64,000 nt of DNA from Scatosoma sp900555925 (GTDB lineage: Bacteria > Bacillota > Clostridia > Christensenellales > Borkfalkiaceae): the NCBI GenBank assembly GCA_959603585.1, contig CAUGYD010000001.1, positions 186,001 to 250,000 on the forward strand, given 5' to 3'. Position 1 is the stretch's first letter. The number at the start of each line of letters is the position of its first letter. Of this stretch, positions 1-6,968 are shown in pieces. The notes beneath the pieces are model-generated. The model had not been told where the DNA came from, did no database searches, and was given only the letters and a program-made list of their open reading frames with translations. The position numbers were made by a program, and so were the translations under genes.

Positions 1-625
1 GTATTTCCATATAACTCAGCTTCTCCATATACGGCAGCGGTTTATACGCAAAGATATTATCCACATAAAACGTATGCTCCGGCAATACCGTTTTACTCTC
101 CCTAAGTTTCTCCGTACGATATACGAGCGCGTGCATCAGCAATACGGACGAGACGTGAAAACGTTTCACCTCTTCCCACGTAAACAAGTCCTTTTTCGGA
201 AAATTTTTCCGAAAGCTCCTTTCATATCTATCCCCCGTACTCACTTTCTCATACACGAAATCCGCAATATACACGTCGGGGAGCTTTTTCTCGTTTATAT
301 CGCGCTTTATCCTGTCCGTCAGCGTTTTCAACGCTTCCTTATCCAGCCAATCGTCCGAATCCACCACCTTATAGTACAGCCCCGTCGCAAGCTCCAAGCC
401 TTTATTCACTCCCGAACCGTGGCCGCCGTTCTCTTTATGGACTGCCTTCACGATATTCGGATATTCCGTCTCATACCTGTCCGCTATAATTCCCGTATTA
501 TCCGTCGACTCGTCGTCTATCAGAATAATTTCGCAGTCGGTTCCCGCGCTCAGCAGGCTCTCCATGCACCTCGACAGATATTCTTCCGAATTATAACACG
601 GCACCGCAAACGTTATCAGCTTCAT
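1..625 (-). CDS. Family 2 glycosyltransferase, 3' end beyond the window
   Basis: This is a GT-A fold glycosyltransferase that would move a sugar from a nucleotide sugar to a cell-surface glycan or lipid acceptor. The N-terminus reads MKLITFAVPCYNSEEYL, the usual family 2 opening, followed by an IDDESTD acidic motif near residue 38 and a VDSDDW motif (DxD-type metal/nucleotide site) near residue 88. About 208 residues are visible; the C-terminal part lies outside the window. The ATG at 625 overlaps the stop of the upstream GtrA-like gene (ATGA), so the two are probably translationally coupled. Next to GtrA and MBOAT genes, a role in decorating surface polysaccharide is likely. The acceptor cannot be told from sequence. 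Confidence 0.88.
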   Translation of the reverse strand, partial: MKLITFAVPCYNSEEYLSRCMESLLSAGTDCEIILIDDESTDNTGIIADRYETEYPNIVKAVHKENGGHGSGVNKGLELATGLYYKVVDSDDWLDKEALKTLTDRIKRDINEKKLPDVYIADFVYEKVSTGDRYERSFRKNFPKKDLFTWEEVKRFHVSSVLLMHALVYRTEKLRESKTVLPEHTFYVDNIFAYKPLPYMEKLSYMEI

Positions 626-1185
626 TTTTTCTCGTCCTCTGTCTTTTCTTTCTTTGCTTCGCCTTCGGGGAACACAATCTTGAAAATGGGGAAGAAGATG
701 ACCATGGAAATTCCTCCCACCACCACGGTATTGATGACCTGATACAGTGCAGTCGGCAGATGTTCCGCCGCCAGCGGCAGCCATAAACTATTTAACGCCG
801 TCGTCGCAAACGTAATCAATACCCACGCGATAAAATACCACATGATCTGGAACGGAATATTCCCCTTCGATTTATACGTGATATTCCTTTGCAGAGGGAA
901 ATTGATGCACTGCGCCAGAAACGAACCGATCCAGAACGAGATCGTATACCCCAAACCTCCGCCGATAATCACTTCTCCCGCGGCGTTATACGCGGGCGCA
1001 AATCCGATGATCGTCCATTTCACTCCCCACGGCAACTCTATCCCCGGCCATATCCATTCGATTTTTGCCATTTCCAACCCGAACGCATACGGCAGAAACG
1101 TATACACTAGATAAACAAAAACGTCAATGTACGGCGAGAGGCTTCCGTTTCGGTCAGCTCCCGAGAAACGCCCGCTTTCTCCCAA
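622..1185 (-). CDS. GtrA-like multi-pass membrane protein, start uncertain and N-terminus apparently short
   Basis: GtrA-family proteins are small four-helix membrane proteins thought to flip or present polyprenyl-linked sugars for glycosyltransferases. Helices are visible around YLVYTFLPYAFG, GLGYTISFWIGSFLAQ, MWYFIAWVLITF and VVVGGISMVIFF, with a NFPLQRNITY segment typical of the family between the second and third. The C-terminus is a charged KKEKTEDEKK tail. The start is unclear: a TTG at 1185 lies 79 bases inside the MBOAT gene, and a GTG at 1107 overlaps the MBOAT stop, but neither has a clear ribosome binding site. The first helix looks short compared with the family. It overlaps the downstream glycosyltransferase by 4 bases, which suggests they act together. 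Confidence 0.6.
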   Translation of the reverse strand: MGESGRFSGADRNGSLSPYIDVFVYLVYTFLPYAFGLEMAKIEWIWPGIELPWGVKWTIIGFAPAYNAAGEVIIGGGLGYTISFWIGSFLAQCINFPLQRNITYKSKGNIPFQIMWYFIAWVLITFATTALNSLWLPLAAEHLPTALYQVINTVVVGGISMVIFFPIFKIVFPEGEAKKEKTEDEKK

Positions 1186-2516
1186 TCGGGATACAGATTG
1201 TTTAATCGGCTCATCGCAAACAACGAAACGCCGACGAACATAAATTGCAGACCGTTCATTCCCAACGACTCGAACGAAGATTCAAAATAACCGTTCCCGA
1301 ATCCGAAGGCCGTGAAAATTTTTCCGAACGCTTCGCAAAACTCCCCGATGGATTGCGCTCTGAACAATAAGAGAGAAGGAATCATGAATATGTAGACGAT
1401 AAATATTCTGAAAAAACGCACCGTTTTCCCTTCAAAGTTCACATTTTTCCTTTGAAAAACTGCGGATATCCGAGGTAATAACACGCTCTCCAAACTTACC
1501 ATAATCCCCGCGTAGAGCCCCCAAAACACGTAGGTCCAATTCGCGCCGTGCCACAGCCCGCACAGGAAAAAGACTACGAGCGTGTTTATTATCTTTCTCG
1601 CCTTGCCCTTGCGATTTCCCCCCAAGGGAATATACACATATTGCGTAAACCACTGATTGAGCGTAATGTGCCAACGGCGGAAAAATTCCGTATAGCTCGC
1701 CGAAAGCAGCGGTTTATTGAAATTGCGGGAAAGGCTCATTCCCATCAGCCGCGCCGAACCCATCGCGATTTCCGAATACCCCGCAAAATCGCAGTAGATC
1801 TGCACGAAAAACAGCAATGCCGCCAAAATCACGGACAAAGCGGTCGCCTCCGATAAATTCGCAAAGACATGGTTCACGAACACCCCGCACATATCCGCGA
1901 TCACGCATTTACGGAAAAATCCGAGCAATAAAAATTCCATTCCCTCCGTAAAGTATTCCTTTCGGAACTTCCGCTCCTCTTTCAATTGGGGGAGTAGTTT
2001 GCCGGGGCGCTCGATGGGCCCCGCCACGAGCTGGGGGAAAAACGATACGAACAGCGCAAAATAGCCGAAGTGTTTCTCCGCCTCGAAATCCCCGCGATAG
2101 ACGTCGATGACATACGACAGCGTCTGAAACGTATAAAACGAGATTCCGACGGGCAGGAGAATATTCAGGGAAATATCGTCTATCTCTCCGCCGAACAGCC
2201 GAATCACGCCCGTCAGGTTCTCCAACAGGAAATTGATGTACTTGAAGAAAATCAGTACCCCCAAACAAAAGACGACCGCTATCGCAAGCCCCAGTTTCCT
2301 GACTTTCTTTTTCTTCGTTCGGGAAATCAGGAGCGAACAGAGATACGCCACCAGACACGTCCCGAACATGAGAAAGCCCATCCAGAAATTCCAACTCATA
2401 TAGAAAAAATACGACGCGATAAGCAGCAGTATCCAGCGGAAGCGATGCGGAATTACCCAATACAGAAAGACCGTTATCGGCAAAAATATCAAAAAGGACA
2501 AAGAGTTGAAGTTCAT
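1107..2516 (-). CDS. MBOAT-family O-acyltransferase (AlgI-like)
   Basis: This is a membrane-bound O-acyltransferase, the class that carries acyl (usually acetyl) groups across the membrane to extracellular polysaccharide or teichoic acid, as AlgI and DltB do. It has 469 residues and about ten helices. The conserved RWHITLNQWFTQYVYIPLGG segment lies near residue 280, followed by the catalytic-histidine region GLWHGANWTYVFWG near 320. The start follows the stop of the small upstream membrane protein with an ATGA overlap. The C-terminus ends at RRTLTFLFI, inside what should be the last helix, about 20-25 residues before the usual aromatic end, where it runs into the GtrA frame. SGNH partner proteins that fit such an acyltransferase lie about 8.7 kb upstream at 11.2-14.5 kb. 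Confidence 0.88.
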   Translation of the reverse strand: MNFNSLSFLIFLPITVFLYWVIPHRFRWILLLIASYFFYMSWNFWMGFLMFGTCLVAYLCSLLISRTKKKKVRKLGLAIAVVFCLGVLIFFKYINFLLENLTGVIRLFGGEIDDISLNILLPVGISFYTFQTLSYVIDVYRGDFEAEKHFGYFALFVSFFPQLVAGPIERPGKLLPQLKEERKFRKEYFTEGMEFLLLGFFRKCVIADMCGVFVNHVFANLSEATALSVILAALLFFVQIYCDFAGYSEIAMGSARLMGMSLSRNFNKPLLSASYTEFFRRWHITLNQWFTQYVYIPLGGNRKGKARKIINTLVVFFLCGLWHGANWTYVFWGLYAGIMVSLESVLLPRISAVFQRKNVNFEGKTVRFFRIFIVYIFMIPSLLLFRAQSIGEFCEAFGKIFTAFGFGNGYFESSFESLGMNGLQFMFVGVSLFAMSRLNNLYPDWEKAGVSRELTETEASRRTLTFLFI

Positions 2517-2767
2517 TTGTTTTTACCGCCGAATGACTGAGGATCGAAAACCGTCGTCAAAAAATAGAGAAGCGCAAAAATACAGATTTCCAGATATTCC
2601 GCTCCGCTTAAAAAAGAATAAATTTCTCCGAACACGAAAACCGCCGCCGAACAAAACAAAAAAAAGTACCGCCCTTTATCCGTCCGTTCCGCAAACGCAT
2701 GAAGCAGAAACGAAATCAAAAAAATCAACAGCAGTATCGGCGAAGAAAATATAACCGCATTCTCCAT
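2513..2767 (-). CDS. Small membrane protein upstream of MBOAT
   Basis: An 84-residue hypothetical protein with three likely helices (around SSPILLLIFLISFLLHAF, YFFLFCSAAVFVFGEIYSF and ICIFALLYFLTTVF) and a basic end, GGKNK. The ATG at 2767 is chosen over the frame's earlier start because a strong GGGAGGGG site lies five bases before it. Its stop overlaps the MBOAT start (ATGA), so the pair is probably coupled. DltX-like and other small membrane partners are known beside MBOAT acyltransferases, so an accessory role is possible, but no family is recognised. Confidence 0.65.
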   Translation of the reverse strand: MENAVIFSSPILLLIFLISFLLHAFAERTDKGRYFFLFCSAAVFVFGEIYSFLSGAEYLEICIFALLYFLTTVFDPQSFGGKNK

Positions 2768-2896
2768 GTTTCCCCTCCCGCAAATATATTCTATCATTCT
2801 CTGTCCACAGATTCAAGATTTCTGCGTCAAACGGTATTTCTGGAAGGACAAAAGGCGCCAAAGCGCCCGAACGGGGAGTTTTCGGGGAAAAGCGGC

Positions 2897-2929
2897 AAAA
2901 AAACAGGGGGCGCGGTAACCGCGCCCCCC
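2897..2929 (-). terminator. Intrinsic terminator of the GH3 gene
   Basis: A near-perfect GC-rich inverted repeat (2905-2929) is followed on the minus strand by seven T (2903-2897). It lies 20 bases after the stop of the large GH3 gene. Confidence 0.85.
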
Positions 2930-2951
2930 TTTGTTCGGGATAAGGAGTCCG

Positions 2952-5900
2952 TCAATTTTCTTTCTTCTTGCGAAGCAGCATGACGACGCCCATGCCGAGT
3001 GCCAACGTTCCCGCCAAAGCGAGCGCTCCGCCGTTCAGAGCCGAGCCGCAGCCGCTCTCCGTATCAGCCGCCGCAGCAGCAGGAGCCACCCACTTCGCGT
3101 ACAGGGTGATGTCCCCGTCTACCGCGTTGCCCAAATCCGCAACCGCGGTGCACGCTTCGTCATAATACCAGCCGCCGAATTCATAGCCCTCTTTCGTCGG
3201 AGCCGCGGGAATAGTGACTTTTTCGCCCGCCGCTATCGACTGAGAACTTACCGCGCTGCCGCCCTGCGTATCGAACGTCACCGTGTAGGTGAACTCCTGC
3301 GGGGCTACCGTTACGGTAAATTCACGACTGAACGAATCCTGCGTAATTGTGGGAGAGAAGTCAGGTCCCGTCGTCTTGGTCGCCGAGACATGTACGGTGA
3401 AAGTATAATCTCCCGCCGCCGTCGGCGTACCGTATACCAGCCCTTGGGAGTTGATCTGCATGCCTTCCGGCAATGCGCCCGACGTTACCGTGTATACGAC
3501 TTCGTCGTAATTTGTCGCATCGACCCCCGAAATCTGAAATTCGGAGTCCGTTCCCGCCGTCAGGTCTGCCAGAGACGATTCGTCGATCGTCAACGCTTCC
3601 TCTACGTTAATAGTGAAGTCCGCCGTCTTGGTTACCCAAAGGTCGCAATTCATCTGAACGGTAAAGGTATATGCTTTCGCTTCCGCGTTCGTCGCTTTCC
3701 CCGAAATCGTTCCGTCGGAGGAAAGCGTCAATCCTTCGGGAAGCGCTCCGTCCACGATCGAATACGACTGAATCGAAACGCCAGAAATATCCTTTGCCGC
3801 AACGGAAGCGTTATAGCTTACTCCCTTCTTTACCGTGGCGAGCGTGCTGCCCGCAAACGCGCTCAAATCATAGCCGTTCTTCATGGCGTTGGAATTGATC
3901 GTGCTATAAATGACGCGCTGCGCGTTGCTTCTAACCGCATACCACTGGGTATAGCTTGCGACCTGCGTCGTGTCGGAAGCGGATTTATTGACGGTTACAT
4001 ATTTATTCGCCGAATCCCACGTTCCGCTGATTTTGCCCGTTCTGTCGGTCAAAGGCAGCGAGTTGCCCGCGCGGAGGTTATGATCCATAACGTGCCAATT
4101 TTCCGCTTCGACGTCTTCCATGAAGAGCGCGTTGCCCGCGTCCCACTCGCCGCGAATGAGTTCCGTAAGGAACGCGTAATTGTTCGCAGAGGCCACGACG
4201 CCCGTACGGGTCGTACACGTCATGGAACCGTTACATTTGCCTTCCGTGAAGGCAAGCTCGAAACACTTATAATAAATTTGCCTCAAAGACTGTTCGGTTG
4301 CAACTACCGCGTTGTTCGGTTCGGCTCTGAGATTTTCCTGCTCGTTCGCGCCGAGGTGTTTGATGAATACCTGCACGCCCTTCTTCTGTACCCCCTTCAT
4401 GACCGCTGCCGCAATCTTTCCGCCCTGCAAGCCGTCCTGAGAATAATACTCGAAGTTTCTGCCGCCGAAGGGAGTGCGGTGAATGTTCGCGCCGGGGCCC
4501 CACCAGCCTTCCGTTCCGAGATAGAGGGATTCGTTTCCGATGATCTGGCCCTGCTTCTCCGCCAAATCCGTGTTCCACGTAGAAGCGATGACTACATGGC
4601 TGACATAGTACGTTCCGTAATCGCCCGTCTTGGAGCTGTTTCCGCCGCCCTTCAACTGCCCGGGACCGTCGTTATAGTCCGCATTGGGAAGATTGATGGA
4701 TTCGAGCGCCACGGCTCCGTTTTGACCGTTGCTTACGAGCGTCACGAGGTCATTCCAGCTCATCTTGTTCAGAAATTCTTCCCAAGCCTTCGTGTCTGCG
4801 TCGTCCGACTCCGTCCATGTCTTGGTCTCGGGGTCGTATGTAGGCGCCGTGTAGCTCTTTCCCGCAAGCGTGCTCGCGTCGAGCCCTTCCGCCGTCTCGT
4901 CGGCCTGCGTCCAGCTCGCGGGCTTGCTTTCGCGAACCCACTTCTCGGCGCCGATCGCCGTATTCGCGCTGCCGTCTGCCGCGTAATCCTCGTCGGGAGT
5001 AAACTCGTTCGTCAAATCCATGTATTCGAGATATTTCTTGTCATAGGTCAAATCAGCCTGGCTCGCCGTAGTCGGGAGACCGAATTTTCCGCCCGCGCGG
5101 GTCACAAAGCCCATGTCGGACGCGTCTTTCCCGAGGAGCGAATCATAGATATCGCCCTGAGAGAACATCGCGTAGACCTTCGTTCCGTCTTTCGCGCCCT
5201 CTCCGTCCGCGGTCATCAGCTTTCCGTCCACGGTGTATTCGTAACAAATATCGTCGTCTATGCTCCATTCATATTTGAGCGGCTTGCCTTCCGCGTCCGT
5301 CTTGACGGTGTGGGAATCCGTGCGAAGCGTAAGGTTATACGCCTCCTCCGCGCCGTCGATTTCATACACGGACTTGCCGTTCTTATTCGCGTCCTCGGAG
5401 TCGAACTGCGCGAGCACACTGTATTCAAAGGTAATGGTGAGCGTCTGGGATTCGCCCGGTTCGAGAAGGTCGGTCTTGTCGAATGCGACGAGGTCTACGT
5501 CCGATTTCTCGATTTCTCCCTCGATGTAAGGGGAATGCGCGTATACCTGAACGACATCCTTGCCCGCGACCTCGCCCGTGTTCGTTACCGTCACGGTCAC
5601 GGTTATGTCGCCGTTCGCATCTTCGGGAATATCGACCGTATAATCGCTCCAAGCAAAGCTCGTATAGCTCATGCCGTAACCGAAGGGATAAATGACGCCC
5701 GTATCCCTGTTGTAATATGCGTCGCCGTCGTACTTTTCGGGAATCGTGCCGATTTTCGCATCGTACTTGCCTTCGGCAAAATAGCCCTCTGCCGCCGCCG
5801 TTTCATAGAAACGATAGCCCATGTAGATGCCCTCTTTATACACCAGCGCGTTATATTGGTCATATTGCGTATTGGAGGGAGCATACAGGCCCTCGGACGT

Positions 5901-6827
5901 ATACATGGCGCTCGTTCCGCCGTCGATATGCGTCAGGTCGCCCGAATTGAACCAAGTGGGATCCTTCTTCAAATCCGCCATGTAGATGTCCACGAGTTTG
6001 CCCGAAGGATTTACTTCGCCGCTCAAAATCTTCCCGACACCGACCGTGCCCGTCGTACCCGTGCCGCCGATCCAAAGTATACTGTCTACCTTTTCGTTGT
6101 CTTCCAGCCAGCCGAGCTCCATTACGTTGGAGCTGTTGATCAGCACGACTACCTTTTCAAAGTGCTGCGTCACATAGTCGATCAACGCCTTTTCGTTGTC
6201 GCAAAGTTCCAGATAGTGTTTTCCGATCGGGTCTTCCTCGGTCGTATCGTAACCGCTTCTCGCGCGGTCGCTCATCTCGCCGCCCGTACGGCCGATCACC
6301 ACGATGGCCGCGTCGTTATACATCTTGAAGGAATCCTCATAGGTCTTTAATCCGTCGAGACCGGTCTGGTCCACCTCGTTCGTATTCGACTGCGCATCAT
6401 AAAATGCCTTGACGGCTTTATTCGTCTCAAAGCCTGCCATTTCCAAACCTTCGTGCAGGTCGTAATCGTTCATCTTGTCGGTCACCGTTCCGCCGCCGGA
6501 ACCGCCGCCGCCCGTGACGATATGGCTGCTGCAAATGCCGAAAAGGGTGACTTTCCTTTCCGACGACGTAAGGGGCAGAGCGTCGTTATTGTTTTTCAAC
6601 AATACGCTGCCTTCGCTTTGAAGCTCGACGTTGAGGTCTTCGCCCGCCCGAAGCGTTTCTTCGTAGGACGTATAATCCGCCGAAATCTTTTTGACGCCCG
6701 ACTCCGATTCGGCAAACGCCGAAACATAATCGGTCATCACAGACGTTCCCGCCACGCAGGCGGCCAGGGACAGCGCCGCCGCCAAAACGGGGACTGTCCT
6801 GAACTTCTTGCTTTGTGTTTTTGACAT
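2952..6827 (-). CDS. Secreted, circularly permuted GH3 beta-glycosidase with Ig-like, InlB-type and C-terminal anchor domains
   Basis: A family 3 glycoside hydrolase that would release sugars from the non-reducing ends of beta-glucosides or similar glycans outside the cell. The 1291 residues run: signal peptide (1-40), GH3 C-terminal domain (about 70-400, starting at EGSVLLKNNNDALPL), fibronectin-like domain (400-510), then the GH3 N-terminal (TIM-barrel) domain (about 680-960). The order is therefore swapped relative to classical GH3, as in Ruminococcus albus and Butyrivibrio enzymes. Conserved barrel motifs are present (YNDGPGQL, HRTPFGGRNFEYYSQD, KHLGANEQE), and the likely nucleophile Asp is in FMEDVE. 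Two putative Ig (He_PIG) domains, one InlB B-repeat (YTVTFDTQGG to LYAKW) and a Cys-helix-basic tail follow. The start has GGGAGGAAAAG before it. Confidence 0.9.
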   Translation of the reverse strand: MSKTQSKKFRTVPVLAAALSLAACVAGTSVMTDYVSAFAESESGVKKISADYTSYEETLRAGEDLNVELQSEGSVLLKNNNDALPLTSSERKVTLFGICSSHIVTGGGGSGGGTVTDKMNDYDLHEGLEMAGFETNKAVKAFYDAQSNTNEVDQTGLDGLKTYEDSFKMYNDAAIVVIGRTGGEMSDRARSGYDTTEEDPIGKHYLELCDNEKALIDYVTQHFEKVVVLINSSNVMELGWLEDNEKVDSILWIGGTGTTGTVGVGKILSGEVNPSGKLVDIYMADLKKDPTWFNSGDLTHIDGGTSAMYTSEGLYAPSNTQYDQYNALVYKEGIYMGYRFYETAAAEGYFAEGKYDAKIGTIPEKYDGDAYYNRDTGVIYPFGYGMSYTSFAWSDYTVDIPEDANGDITVTVTVTNTGEVAGKDVVQVYAHSPYIEGEIEKSDVDLVAFDKTDLLEPGESQTLTITFEYSVLAQFDSEDANKNGKSVYEIDGAEEAYNLTLRTDSHTVKTDAEGKPLKYEWSIDDDICYEYTVDGKLMTADGEGAKDGTKVYAMFSQGDIYDSLLGKDASDMGFVTRAGGKFGLPTTASQADLTYDKKYLEYMDLTNEFTPDEDYAADGSANTAIGAEKWVRESKPASWTQADETAEGLDASTLAGKSYTAPTYDPETKTWTESDDADTKAWEEFLNKMSWNDLVTLVSNGQNGAVALESINLPNADYNDGPGQLKGGGNSSKTGDYGTYYVSHVVIASTWNTDLAEKQGQIIGNESLYLGTEGWWGPGANIHRTPFGGRNFEYYSQDGLQGGKIAAAVMKGVQKKGVQVFIKHLGANEQENLRAEPNNAVVATEQSLRQIYYKCFELAFTEGKCNGSMTCTTRTGVVASANNYAFLTELIRGEWDAGNALFMEDVEAENWHVMDHNLRAGNSLPLTDRTGKISGTWDSANKYVTVNKSASDTTQVASYTQWYAVRSNAQRVIYSTINSNAMKNGYDLSAFAGSTLATVKKGVSYNASVAAKDISGVSIQSYSIVDGALPEGLTLSSDGTISGKATNAEAKAYTFTVQMNCDLWVTKTADFTINVEEALTIDESSLADLTAGTDSEFQISGVDATNYDEVVYTVTSGALPEGMQINSQGLVYGTPTAAGDYTFTVHVSATKTTGPDFSPTITQDSFSREFTVTVAPQEFTYTVTFDTQGGSAVSSQSIAAGEKVTIPAAPTKEGYEFGGWYYDEACTAVADLGNAVDGDITLYAKWVAPAAAAADTESGCGSALNGGALALAGTLALGMGVVMLLRKKKEN

Positions 6828-6917
6828 ACTTTTCCTCCCGGATTTATTTTATTCTTTCAACATGACGTCGATTGAATCTGATTGATTTTCCGCGGAAATT
6901 CTTTCCGCTGCTCCCGC

Positions 6918-6938
6918 AAAAGGGCGGAATCCCCTTTT
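6918..6938 (-). terminator. Weak hairpin between the two GH3 genes
   Basis: Arms AAAAGGG/CCCTTTT around a seven-base loop, with only four T. It lies 31 bases after the stop of the upstream GH3 gene and may give partial termination or protect the 3' end. Confidence 0.4.
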
Positions 6939-6968
6939 ACGGAAGAGTGTGTACCGACCATGGGCGCG

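Noticed and set aside
2768..2797. Longer start for the small membrane protein
   Set aside because: The GGGAGGGG ribosome binding site lies inside that extension, just before the ATG at 2767.
2931..6350. A 1139-codon open frame on the plus strand
   Set aside because: It is exactly antisense to the GH3 gene, whose domains and motifs are unmistakable. Its product is Arg/Val-rich without any fold pattern; it results from codon choice on the other strand.
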